Of a stretch of 64,000 bases of DNA, positions 56,248 through 64,000 are shown in pieces; the stretch's first letter is position 1; each line of letters begins with the position of its first letter. The notes under the pieces are model-generated. The model was not told where the DNA came from, did not search any database, and saw only the letters and a list, made by a program, of their open reading frames with translations. The stretch comes from Streptomyces qinglanensis (GTDB lineage Bacteria > Actinomycetota > Actinomycetes > Streptomycetales > Streptomycetaceae): contig NZ_FOGO01000005.1 of NCBI RefSeq assembly GCF_900111245.1, forward strand, positions 354,147 to 418,146. The letters run 5' to 3'. The position numbers were made by a program, and so were the translations under genes.

Positions 56248-57759
56248 ATGAGCAGCAGGTCACACCTGCTCAACGACAGGACAGCGGAGCACTACAGGCG
56301 CTCCCTCACCCACGGCGTCGAACGGGTCGCCGCGAGACTCGCCGGCACCGAGCAGCCGTTCACCGGCGTCACCCCGGCCGAGCTCGCCCCCACCGTGTCC
56401 GCCGTGGACCTGGAGAAGCCCCTGGGCACGGCGAGCGAGGCACTGGACGAGCTGGAGCGCGTGTACCTGCGGGACGCCGTCTACTTCCACCATCCGCGCT
56501 ACCTCGCGCACCTCAACTGCCCCGTGGTCATCCCGGCCGTGCTCGGGGAAGCCGTGCTCTCCGCCGTCAACTCCTCCCTGGACACCTGGGACCAGAGCGC
56601 GGGCGGCACCCTGATCGAGCGGCGGCTCGTGGCCTGGACCGCGCAGCGGGTGGGCTTCGGCTCGTCCGCCGACGGCATCTTCACCAGCGGCGGCTCGCAG
56701 TCCAACCTGCAGGCGCTGCTGCTGGCCCGGGAAGAGACCTGCCGCCTGGTGCGCAAGAACTCCGAGACCGCGCTCAGCACCCCGCAGATCCTGCCGAAGC
56801 TGCGGATCCTCACCTCCGAGTGCAGCCACTTCAGCATCGAGAAGGCCGCGGTGCTGCTGGGCCTGGGCACCGAGGCCGTCGTCCCGGTGCCCTGCGACGA
56901 GCAGCGGCGGATGCGCGTCGACGCGCTGGAGGAGGAGATGGCCCGCTGCGAGCGGGCCGGCGAGACGGTGATGGCCGTCGTCGCCACCGCCGGCACCACC
57001 GACTTCGGCAGCATCGACCCGCTGCCCGCGGTCGCCGACCTGTGCGAGCGGGCGGGCGCCTGGCTGCACGTGGACGCCGCCTACGGCTGCGGGCTGCTCA
57101 CCTCGCGCCGCCGCCGAGGACTGCTGACCGGTATCGAGCGAGCCGACTCGGTGACCGTCGACTACCACAAGTCCTTCTTCCAGCCGGTGAGTTCCAGCGC
57201 CGTCCTGGTCCGGGACGGGGACACCCTGCGCCATGTCACCTACCACGCCGACTACCTCAACCCGGCCCGCAGCGTGGAACGGGAGATACCCAATCAGGTC
57301 GACAAGTCGCTCCAGACCACGCGGCGGTTCGACGCGCTCAAGCTCTGGATGACGCTGCGGGTGATGGGCGCCGACGCACTCGGTGAGCTGTTCGACGAGT
57401 GCGTGGACCGGGCCGCCGACGCCTGGCGCCTGCTGGACGCCGACGACCGGTTCGACGTCGTCGTCGAACCCCGGCTCTCCACCCTCGTCTTCCGCCACCT
57501 CCCGCGCGGCGCGGACGCCGCGCTCACCGACCGGGCGAACCTGCACGCGCGCGACGCGCTGTTCGCCTCCGGCGAGGCCGTCGTGGCCGGCACCGTGGTC
57601 GACGGCCGCCACCACCTCAAGTTCACCCTGCTCAACCCGGAGACCTCGACGGCCGACATCGCCGCGGTCCTGGATCTGATCGCCGCACACGCCGACCGGT
57701 ACGCCGCCGAGCACGGCGCGGTCCACCCGCCCGCCCTCAGCACCGCCCCGGCATGCTGA
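56248..57759 (+). CDS. desA: Lysine decarboxylase DesA (PLP-dependent)
   Basis: 503 residues, group II PLP decarboxylase. Makes cadaverine from lysine, the first step to desferrioxamine. The PLP lysine is about residue 308 in [22 protein letters not shown] holds the cofactor-ring Asp; the earlier [13 protein letters not shown] binds the phosphate. AGGAGG precedes the ATG. First gene of the iron-box-controlled operon; desB follows 23 bases after the stop. Confidence 0.96.
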   Translation: MSSRSHLLNDRTAEHYRRSLTHGVERVAARLAGTEQPFTGVTPAELAPTVSAVDLEKPLGTASEALDELERVYLRDAVYFHHPRYLAHLNCPVVIPAVLGEAVLSAVNSSLDTWDQSAGGTLIERRLVAWTAQRVGFGSSADGIFTSGGSQSNLQALLLAREETCRLVRKNSETALSTPQILPKLRILTSECSHFSIEKAAVLLGLGTEAVVPVPCDEQRRMRVDALEEEMARCERAGETVMAVVATAGTTDFGSIDPLPAVADLCERAGAWLHVDAAYGCGLLTSRRRRGLLTGIERADSVTVDYHKSFFQPVSSSAVLVRDGDTLRHVTYHADYLNPARSVEREIPNQVDKSLQTTRRFDALKLWMTLRVMGADALGELFDECVDRAADAWRLLDADDRFDVVVEPRLSTLVFRHLPRGADAALTDRANLHARDALFASGEAVVAGTVVDGRHHLKFTLLNPETSTADIAAVLDLIAAHADRYAAEHGAVHPPALSTAPAC

Positions 57760-57782
57760 CCGATCCGACACGGAGCCCCCAC

Positions 57783-59141
57783 GTGACGCCCTCCAGCGCC
57801 CGTTCCGCCGACACGCCCGTCCACGATTTCGTCGCCATCGGCGTGGGACCCTTCAATCTGGGCCTCGCCTGTCTGACACCGACAGCGGAGCTCGACGGGG
57901 TCTTCCTGGACGACAAGCCGGAGTTCGACTGGCACCCGGGCATGATGCTGGACGACAGCACCCTGCAGACCCCGTTCCTGTCCGACCTGGTCACCCTGGC
58001 CGATCCCACCTCGCCGTTCTCCTTCCTCAACTACCTCAAGGAGTCCGGCCGGCTGTACGCGTTCTACATACGCGAGAGCTTCTACCCGCTCCGCGCGGAG
58101 TTCAGCGACTACTGCCGCTGGGCGGCCGACCGCCTGGGCAGCATCGTGCGGTTCGGCCACCGGGTCACATCGGTCGAGTACGACGAGGCCGACGGCCTGT
58201 ACACCGTCCACGCCGAGCACCTGCCCGACGGAGAGCACCGCGCCTTCCGCGCCCGGAAGCTCGTCCTGGGCACCGGCACCCCGCCGCACCTCCCCGGGCC
58301 CTGCCAGGACCTGGGCGGCGACCTGCTCCACAACTCCCGCTATCTGGAGCACAAGGACGCGCTGCAGCGGAAGAAGAGCATCACCCTGATCGGCAGCGGC
58401 CAGAGCGCGGCGGAGATCTACTACGACCTCCTCCAGGACATCGACACCCACGGCTACTCGCTCACCTGGCTCACCCGCTCCCCCCGGTTCTTCCCCCTCG
58501 AATACACCAAGCTGACGCTGGAGATGACCTCCCCGGAGTACGTGGACTACTTCCACTCCCTCCCGCCCGACACCAGGGACAGCCTGGTCGCCTCCCAGAA
58601 GAACCTCTACAAGGGCATCAACTCCGAGCTGATCGACGCCATCTTCGACCTGCTCTACCAGAAGAACCGCCGCGCCCCCTGCGCCACCCGGCTGATGACC
58701 AACACCGCACTCACCGACGCCGCGTACGACGAGTCCGCCGGCACCTACACCCTCGGGCTGCGCCAGGAAGAGCAGAAACGTGACTTCAGCCTCACCACCG
58801 AGGGACTGATCCTGGCCACCGGCTACCGCTACCAGCGGCCGGACTTCCTCGACCCCATCACCGACCGCATCGAATGGGACGCCCAGGGCCGCTTCGCCGT
58901 ACGCCGCGACTACAGCATCGACACCTCCGGTCAGGAGATCTACGTGCAGAACGCGGAGCTGCACACCCACGGCTTCGTGGCACCCGACCTGGGCATGGCC
59001 GCCTACCGCAACTCCTGCATCATCCGCGAGCTGCTCGGCCGGGAGGTCTACCCGGTAGAGCAGTCCATCGCCTTCCAGGAGTTCACCGCACCGACGGACC
59101 CACCTGCCGCGCCCGCCACGGCCCCGGAGGCAGCGCTGTGA
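57783..59141 (+). CDS. desB: Cadaverine N-monooxygenase DesB
   Basis: 452 residues. FAD/NADPH-dependent N-hydroxylase of the IucD/SidA family. FAD motif [19 protein letters not shown] motif [17 protein letters not shown]-terminal [13 protein letters not shown]. The GTG (VTPSSARS) with CGGAG seven bases upstream is preferred; an ATG overlapping the desA stop would add ten residues. Produces N-hydroxycadaverine. Confidence 0.95.
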   Translation: MTPSSARSADTPVHDFVAIGVGPFNLGLACLTPTAELDGVFLDDKPEFDWHPGMMLDDSTLQTPFLSDLVTLADPTSPFSFLNYLKESGRLYAFYIRESFYPLRAEFSDYCRWAADRLGSIVRFGHRVTSVEYDEADGLYTVHAEHLPDGEHRAFRARKLVLGTGTPPHLPGPCQDLGGDLLHNSRYLEHKDALQRKKSITLIGSGQSAAEIYYDLLQDIDTHGYSLTWLTRSPRFFPLEYTKLTLEMTSPEYVDYFHSLPPDTRDSLVASQKNLYKGINSELIDAIFDLLYQKNRRAPCATRLMTNTALTDAAYDESAGTYTLGLRQEEQKRDFSLTTEGLILATGYRYQRPDFLDPITDRIEWDAQGRFAVRRDYSIDTSGQEIYVQNAELHTHGFVAPDLGMAAYRNSCIIRELLGREVYPVEQSIAFQEFTAPTDPPAAPATAPEAAL

Positions 59142-59719
59142 CCACCGCCGACGCCACCGTCTTCACCCGCACCGACGAAGCGCTGGGCACCTTCTCGCTG
59201 CGCCCCGTCGACCCGCTCGCCGACACCGGACTGCTGCACCGCTGGGTGACGCACCCCAAGTCCGCGTTCTACCTGCTGCAGGACGCCACGCTGCCCGACG
59301 TGGAACGCGAGTTCATGAGCATCGCGGCCTCCCCGCACCACGACGCCTTCCTCGGCCTCCACCGGGGAGAGCCCGCCTTCCTCATGGAGCGCTACGACCC
59401 CCGGTACGTGGAACTGGCCGGGCTCTACCCGCACCAGCCGGGCGACGTCGGCATGCACTTCCTGTGCGCGCCCACCGGGCAGCCCGTCCGCGGCTTCACC
59501 CGGGCGGTGATCACCACCGTCATGGCGATGCTCTTCTCCGACGCGGACACCCGCCGCGTCGTCGTCGAACCGGACGTCCGCAACACCGCCGTGCACGCCC
59601 TCAACGAGGCCGTGGGCTTCCGCGTCGACTCCACCCTCACCAAGCCGGAGAAGGAAGCCCTGCTCAGCTTCTGCACCCGCGAGCAGTTCCGGACCGCCAC
59701 AGGAGAATCCCCCGCATGA
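59138..59719 (+). CDS. desC: N-hydroxycadaverine acyltransferase DesC
   Basis: 193 residues, GNAT-like acyltransferase of the IucB/siderophore type. Conserved patterns include [14 protein letters not shown] near residue 35, then GDVGMHFL and [20 protein letters not shown]. It acylates N-hydroxycadaverine with succinyl- or acetyl-CoA, setting which ferrioxamines are made. GTG overlaps the desB stop (GTGA), and the desD ATG overlaps its own stop (ATGA). Confidence 0.95.
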   Translation: MTTADATVFTRTDEALGTFSLRPVDPLADTGLLHRWVTHPKSAFYLLQDATLPDVEREFMSIAASPHHDAFLGLHRGEPAFLMERYDPRYVELAGLYPHQPGDVGMHFLCAPTGQPVRGFTRAVITTVMAMLFSDADTRRVVVEPDVRNTAVHALNEAVGFRVDSTLTKPEKEALLSFCTREQFRTATGESPA

Positions 59720-61527
59720 CGCTCCCCCTCACCCCCCGGCCCACGCAGCCGCACGAAGCGGTCACCCACCTCACCCCCGAACGCTGGGAGCGGGCGACCC
59801 GGCTCCTGATCCGCAAGGCCCTCGCGGAGTTCAGCCACGAACGCCTGCTGGAACCGGCGCCGCTGGACGGCCAGGAGCACCGGTACGCGGTCCGCTCCGA
59901 CGACGGCGCCACCGAGTACCGCTTCACGGCCCACCGCTCGGCCCTGGACCACTGGCAGGTCGACGCCGACAGCATCACCCGGCACCTCGAGGGCAGCGAA
60001 CTCCCGCTGGACGCCCTGGCGTTCATCACGGAACTGCGCACCACCCTGGGCCTGGGCGAGGAGATCCTCCCCGTCTATCTGGAGGAGATCAGCAGCACTC
60101 TGGCCAGTACCGCCTTCAAGCTGGCGGCCACGCCCCGGACCGCGGCGGAGCTGGCCGCGGCCGACTTCCAGACCATCGAGTCCGGGATGACCGAGGGCCA
60201 CCCCTGCTTCGTCGCCAACAACGGCCGGCTCGGCTTCGACAGCGCCGAGTACCGTGCCTACGCGCCCGAGGCCGGAGCGCCCGTACGCCTGGTCTGGGTC
60301 GCCGCGCACCGCACCCGCACCACCTTCACCACCGGCGCTGACCTCAGCTACGACAAGCTGCTGCTCTCCGAGCTCCCCGCCGCCACCCTGCGCCGCTTCT
60401 CCGCCGCCATGACCGAACAGGGCCTGGACCTGGACGACTACTACCTCGTCCCCGTCCACCCCTGGCAGTGGTGGAACAAGCTCTCGGTGACCTTCGCCGC
60501 CGAAATCGCCCAGCGCTCCCTGGTCTGCCTCGGCCACGGCGACGACGCCTACCTCGCCCAGCAGTCCATCCGCACCTTCTTCAACTCCGACCACCCCGAG
60601 AAGCACTATGTGAAGACCGCACTCTCGGTGCTCAACATGGGCTTCGTCCGCGGCCTGTCCGCCGCCTACATGGAAGCCACACCCGCCATCAACGACTGGC
60701 TGGCCGACCTGGTGGCAGGCGACGACCTCCTGCGCGGCACCGGCCTGGGCCTGCTGCGCGAACGCGCCGCCGTCGGCTACCACCCCGCCCCCTACGAGGC
60801 CGCGGCCCCCAAGGGCTCCCCCTATCTCAAGATGCTGGCGGCCCTCTGGCGGGAGAGCCCGGCGCCGTTCCTCGACAAGGGCGAGAAGCCCGCCACCATG
60901 GCGTCGCTCCTGCACGTCGACCGCGACGGCGACTCCTTCGCCGCCGCCCTCGTGCGGCAGTCCGGCCTGGAGCCCGCCGAGTGGCTCCGCGCCTATCTCC
61001 ACGCCTACCTGACCCCGCTCCTGCACTGCTTCTACGCCTACGACCTGGTGTTCATGCCACACGGCGAGAACGTGATCCTGGTCCTGGACGCACACGGCGT
61101 GCCCCGCCGCGTGCTCTTCAAGGACCTGGCCGAGGAGATCGCCGTCATGAGCCAGGACGCCGAACTGCCACCCGAGGTGGAGCGCATCCGCGCGGACGTC
61201 CCGGAGGACATGAAGATCCTCTCCCTGTTCACCGACGTCTTCGACTGCTTCTTCCGCTTCCTGGCCCCCGCCCTCGACACCGCGGGAGTCCTGGACGAGG
61301 CCACCTTCTGGTCGACGGTGGCCGACGTGGCGAAGGACTACCAGAAGTCGACCCCCGAGCTGGCCGACCGGCACGCCCGGTACGACCTGTTCGCCGACGA
61401 GTTCGCCCTCTCCTGCCTCAACCGCCTCCAGCTCCGCAACAACCAGCAGATGGTCGACCTCCAGGACCCGGCCGGCGCCCTGCAGCTGACAGGCACCCTC
61501 CGCAACCCCCTCGCCCGGTACCGGTAG
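59716..61527 (+). CDS. desD: Desferrioxamine synthetase DesD (NIS synthetase)
   Basis: 603 residues, IucA/IucC family. ATP-dependent trimerisation and macrocyclisation of N-hydroxy-N-succinylcadaverine to desferrioxamine E and related products. Motifs: ESGMTEGHPCFVANNGRLGF, PVHPWQWWNKL, RTFFNSDHPEKHYVKTALSV-type ATP/Mg region, and HGENVILVLDAHGVPRRVLF-type loop; FRIMIA-like features of fused permeases are absent. Ends with a perfect terminator. Together with desABC it gives a complete pathway. Confidence 0.96.
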   Translation: MTLPLTPRPTQPHEAVTHLTPERWERATRLLIRKALAEFSHERLLEPAPLDGQEHRYAVRSDDGATEYRFTAHRSALDHWQVDADSITRHLEGSELPLDALAFITELRTTLGLGEEILPVYLEEISSTLASTAFKLAATPRTAAELAAADFQTIESGMTEGHPCFVANNGRLGFDSAEYRAYAPEAGAPVRLVWVAAHRTRTTFTTGADLSYDKLLLSELPAATLRRFSAAMTEQGLDLDDYYLVPVHPWQWWNKLSVTFAAEIAQRSLVCLGHGDDAYLAQQSIRTFFNSDHPEKHYVKTALSVLNMGFVRGLSAAYMEATPAINDWLADLVAGDDLLRGTGLGLLRERAAVGYHPAPYEAAAPKGSPYLKMLAALWRESPAPFLDKGEKPATMASLLHVDRDGDSFAAALVRQSGLEPAEWLRAYLHAYLTPLLHCFYAYDLVFMPHGENVILVLDAHGVPRRVLFKDLAEEIAVMSQDAELPPEVERIRADVPEDMKILSLFTDVFDCFFRFLAPALDTAGVLDEATFWSTVADVAKDYQKSTPELADRHARYDLFADEFALSCLNRLQLRNNQQMVDLQDPAGALQLTGTLRNPLARYR

Positions 61528-61546
61528 CAGCGGACCCCGGCACAGC

Positions 61547-61579
61547 AGAAGGGCGGACCCCCGAGAGGTCCGCCCTTCT
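61547..61579 (+). terminator. Terminator of the desABCD operon
   Basis: Perfect 13-bp stem AGAAGGGCGGACC / GGTCCGCCCTTCT with a 7-base loop, 20 bases past the desD stop. Confidence 0.85.
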
Positions 61580-61593
61580 GTCCGTCCGTCTGC

Positions 61594-61664
61594 CTGTCCG
61601 GCTGTCCGGCTGTCCGGCTGTCCGGCTGTCCGGCTGTCCGGCTGTCCGGCTGTCCGGCTGTCCG
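61594..61664. repeat. Octanucleotide microsatellite (CTGTCCGG, 8.9 copies)
   Basis: Eight perfect tandem copies of CTGTCCGG and a ninth lacking its last base, between the des terminator and the convergent TPR gene. Copy number should vary by slippage. It is outside any supported gene. Confidence 0.95.
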
Positions 61665-61712
61665 CCGAGTCTCCGGCACGCCGCCCGCGGCCGCTGACCG
61701 GGTACCCGGTGC

Positions 61713-63326
61713 TCAGTCCTCGGCGGGAGGCTCCTCTTCGGCGTCCTCGTCAAGGGCGTCGATGAACTCGACACCGTCCAGTTCGGCCAGCCGGTCGGAC
61801 GCGTCGGTCACCCCGCCCTGGTCGGCCTCCAGCGCCTTGGCGAACCAGTCGCGTGCCTCGTCACGCCGCCCCACCTCCAGCAGCGCGTCCGCGTAGGCAT
61901 ACCGGAGCCGAGCCGTCCACGGCTGCGTCGAGTGGGAGGCCAGCTCCGGGCTCTGCAGCGTCACCACCGCGGCGTCCGGCTGCCCCATGTCCCGGCGGGC
62001 CCCGGCCGCCACCAGCCGCATCTCGACCTGCCCGGCCTTGTCGAGCTTCTGCACCTCCGGCTCGCCGGCCATCGCCAGCGCCTTCTCCGGACGGCCCAGC
62101 CCCCGCTCGCAGTCGGCCATCACCGGCCACAGGTGCTGGAGCCCGGTCATCCGCCGGGCGGCGCGGAACTCGGCGAGCGCCTCCGCGTACTTCTGCACCC
62201 CGTACGCCGCGAACCCGGCCGCCTCCCGCACCGAGGGCACCCGCGACGCCAGCCGCAGCGCCACCTTGGCATACCCGTACGCCTGCTCGGGGTCCTCGTC
62301 CAGCAGCCGCGACACCATCACCAGGTTCCGGGCGACGTCCCCGGCCAGCGTCTTCGGCAGGCTCATCAACTCCTGCTTGACGTCCTTGTCCAGCTCGTCC
62401 CCGGTGACGTCCTCATCGATCGGCAGGCGCCGCAGCGGCTCCCGGTCCGGCCGCTCCTGGCGCCGGTCCCGGTCTCCGCGCCCGCCGTACGGACGCTCCC
62501 GGTCCCCGCCTCGGTGGAAGCCTCCGCCGCGGTTGTCGTCGCGGCGGTTGTCGTCGCGGCGGAAGCCGCCGCCACCACGCCGGTCGTCGCGGCCGTTCCT
62601 GCGGTCGTCCGGACGGCCGTCCCGGCGCTCGTCACGCCCGCGGCCACCGCCCTGGCCGAACGGCCGTCGGCCGCCGCGGTCGTCGTCCCGGCGCGGGCCA
62701 CGACCGCCCTGCGGGCGACCGGCGTCCCGGGGCCCGCTGCGGTCCCGGCCGTCGCCAGCGCCATGGCTGTCCCGGCCGTCCCGGCCGTCCCGGCTGTCCC
62801 GGCGGAAAGGGGCCCGGCCGCGGTCGCGGTCGTCCCGCTGCGGCCGATCACCCCGGTATCCGCCACGCCGCTCGTCGCCGCGGTCGTCGCGGCTCCGCTC
62901 GTCGCGGCGGGGCCGGTCGTCGCGGTGCGGTCGCTCGTCGCGCCGGAATCCCTCTCGCCCACGGTTGTCGCGGCGGTCAGCCGGCCGTCCGTCCCTGCGG
63001 TCGTCACGGCGGTCGTCACGGCGAAAGCCGGAGCCGCCCTGGCCGCTCTGACCGCCCTGGCGACGACGGTCGTCCCGGTCACGGTTGCCGTAGGCCCGCT
63101 CGTCGCCACGTCCACGGTCGTCCCGGCGGCGCTCGTCATCACGCCGGTCGTTGCGCCGATAGCCCTGCGAGGAGCCGCGCTCCCCTCGCCGGAATCCCCC
63201 ACCTGCACGGTCTCCGCCCTCGCGACCGGGGCCGCGGGTGCGCTCGCGGCCGCCGTCGCCGCGCGGGCCGGACTGCCGCGGCCGCCGGTCGGCTCGGTCG
63301 CGGTCGTCGGAGGAGCTGGGGGACAT
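61713..63326 (-). CDS. TPR-type protein with a long Arg/Asp/Gly-rich disordered N-terminus
   Basis: 537 residues; the ATG after CAGGAG is chosen. Residues about 1-320 are almost only R, D, G, with some S, P, Q and F, in units such as RDDRR, FRRDD and GGFHRGG. The C-terminal about 215 residues are helical repeats (VARNLVMVSRLLDEDPEQAY, AAGFAAYGVQKYAEALAEF, YADALLEVGRRDEARDWF) of TPR type, with an acidic tail. No membrane segment. An R/D/G-rich tail suggests RNA binding or condensate formation; the gene lies right beside the rRNA operon. Function is unknown to me. Confidence 0.85.
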   Translation of the reverse strand: MSPSSSDDRDRADRRPRQSGPRGDGGRERTRGPGREGGDRAGGGFRRGERGSSQGYRRNDRRDDERRRDDRGRGDERAYGNRDRDDRRRQGGQSGQGGSGFRRDDRRDDRRDGRPADRRDNRGREGFRRDERPHRDDRPRRDERSRDDRGDERRGGYRGDRPQRDDRDRGRAPFRRDSRDGRDGRDSHGAGDGRDRSGPRDAGRPQGGRGPRRDDDRGGRRPFGQGGGRGRDERRDGRPDDRRNGRDDRRGGGGFRRDDNRRDDNRGGGFHRGGDRERPYGGRGDRDRRQERPDREPLRRLPIDEDVTGDELDKDVKQELMSLPKTLAGDVARNLVMVSRLLDEDPEQAYGYAKVALRLASRVPSVREAAGFAAYGVQKYAEALAEFRAARRMTGLQHLWPVMADCERGLGRPEKALAMAGEPEVQKLDKAGQVEMRLVAAGARRDMGQPDAAVVTLQSPELASHSTQPWTARLRYAYADALLEVGRRDEARDWFAKALEADQGGVTDASDRLAELDGVEFIDALDEDAEEEPPAED

Positions 63327-63406
63327 CGGTGACTCCTGTCTGCGGTACCTGCGTTTCGATTCTCGCGCAGGTGGTGGAACAACGCTCTTCGGAAAGCTGG
63401 GGACAA

Positions 63407-63453
63407 CAAAAAAGCCCTTGGCCTCCAGCGCATGCACGCTGGAGGCCAAGGGC
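63407..63453 (-). terminator. rRNA operon terminator with U-tract
   Basis: Perfect 17-bp stem GCCCTTGGCCTCCAGCG / CGCTGGAGGCCAAGGGC with loop CATGCA; on the minus strand it is followed by TTTTTTG. A classic intrinsic terminator, 10 bases past the 5S end. Confidence 0.93.
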
Positions 63454-63463
63454 CATAAAGATT

Positions 63464-63582
63464 GTTCGGCGGCGTCCTACTCTCCCACACGCTCCCGCAT
63501 GCAGTACCATCGGCGCTGAAAGGCTTAGCTTCCGGGTTCAGAATGTGACCGGGCGTTTCCCTCACGCTATGACCACCGAAAC
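63464..63582 (-). rRNA. rrf: 5S ribosomal RNA
   Basis: The minus strand reads GUUUCGGUGGUCAUAGCG at the 5' end, with the conserved CCGAACCCGG-type loop (here CUGAACCCGG) and GGAGAGUAGGACGCCGCC at the 3' end, about 119 nt. It follows 23S in the normal order; the spacer is 63583-63703. Confidence 0.95.
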
Positions 63583-63703
63583 TCTGTTCAAGGTGGGCAG
63601 GACATCAGTCCCCACCTCGGAGTCTCTAAGCGAACAAGCACTCTCTTCAATTTGAAGTGCAGTTGTTGTCTCAGAACCGACACAGTGGACGCGAGCCTCT
63701 ATG

Positions 63704-64000
<297 letters not shown>

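Noticed and set aside
61594..61664. Repetitive peptide encoded by the octanucleotide array
   Set aside because: The array lies between a terminator and the end of a convergent gene. Open frames through it have no start signals or homology, so it is treated as DNA repeat only.
61932..63332. 466-codon Val/Ala-rich plus-strand frame opposite the TPR gene
   Set aside because: Its composition mirrors the R/D/G codons of the real gene, and it has no ribosome site or known motif.

Overview
The window reads as a piece of a Streptomyces-type (high-GC actinomycete) chromosome. The signs are the very high GC content with strong third-position GC bias, many GTG and TTG starts, ATGA/GTGA stop-start overlaps, a complete desferrioxamine operon (desABCD) under a DmdR/DtxR-type iron box, SepF, an Rpf-type muralytic enzyme, streptogrisin-like secreted proteases, and a rare TTA leucine codon in a regulator gene. 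The right edge runs into an rRNA operon (5S and the 3' end of 23S, minus strand). The genus is inferred from these features.

Layout. 0-4.5 kb: an SOS-type error-prone polymerase dnaE2 (minus) under a perfect LexA-like palindrome. It is translationally coupled to a second gene cut by the left edge. A short-chain dehydrogenase follows, divergent from its probable TetR repressor. 5.5-9.5 kb: asd, then two secreted S1 (streptogrisin-like) proteases. 9.9-13.4 kb: a SepF paralogue, a glutaryl-CoA-dehydrogenase-like enzyme and an EmrB/QacA exporter. 13.7-22.5 kb: a PIG-V-like membrane mannosyltransferase, a PAP2 phosphatase with altered motifs, an I78 inhibitor, a WYL regulator with a TTA codon, a coupled glycosyltransferase/unknown pair, an Rpf-LysM enzyme and two conserved-looking unknowns. 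22.6-27.2 kb: aroH-tyrA and cmk-plsC-der. 27.3-33.2 kb: a tight operon of a ParA-like ATPase, a ribbon-helix-helix-like protein, scpA, scpB and an RluB-type pseudouridine synthase. 33.5-42.1 kb: ald, a STAND/TPR ATPase, a NUDIX ADP-ribose pyrophosphatase coupled to pyrG, and a GH15 enzyme. 42.2-48.2 kb: a GT4 glycosyltransferase, recN, and an unknown-tlyA-nadK operon.

48.2-61.6 kb is a composite iron region. A FecCD/FecCD/ATPase importer faces a lipoprotein binding protein plus a siderophore-interacting reductase across a shared iron box. Then come two unrelated genes (NagD-like HAD phosphatase and DUF1015 protein), then a second iron box and desABCD. The sequence therefore predicts coordinated iron-repressed synthesis of desferrioxamine (lysine to cadaverine to hydroxamate to trimer), import of the ferri-siderophore and reductive release of iron. 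61.7-64 kb: a TPR protein with an extreme Arg/Asp/Gly-rich N-terminus, then the rRNA genes.

No insertion sequence, prophage, CRISPR array or tRNA gene was recognised. Many intergenic spaces hold perfect GC-rich hairpins acting as terminators, plus several unexplained palindromes and short tandem repeats, listed individually. The best leads for something undescribed are the ParA / RHH-like / ScpAB module, the TTA-containing WYL regulator, the STAND ATPase with Arg in place of the Walker A lysine, and an octanucleotide microsatellite beside desD.
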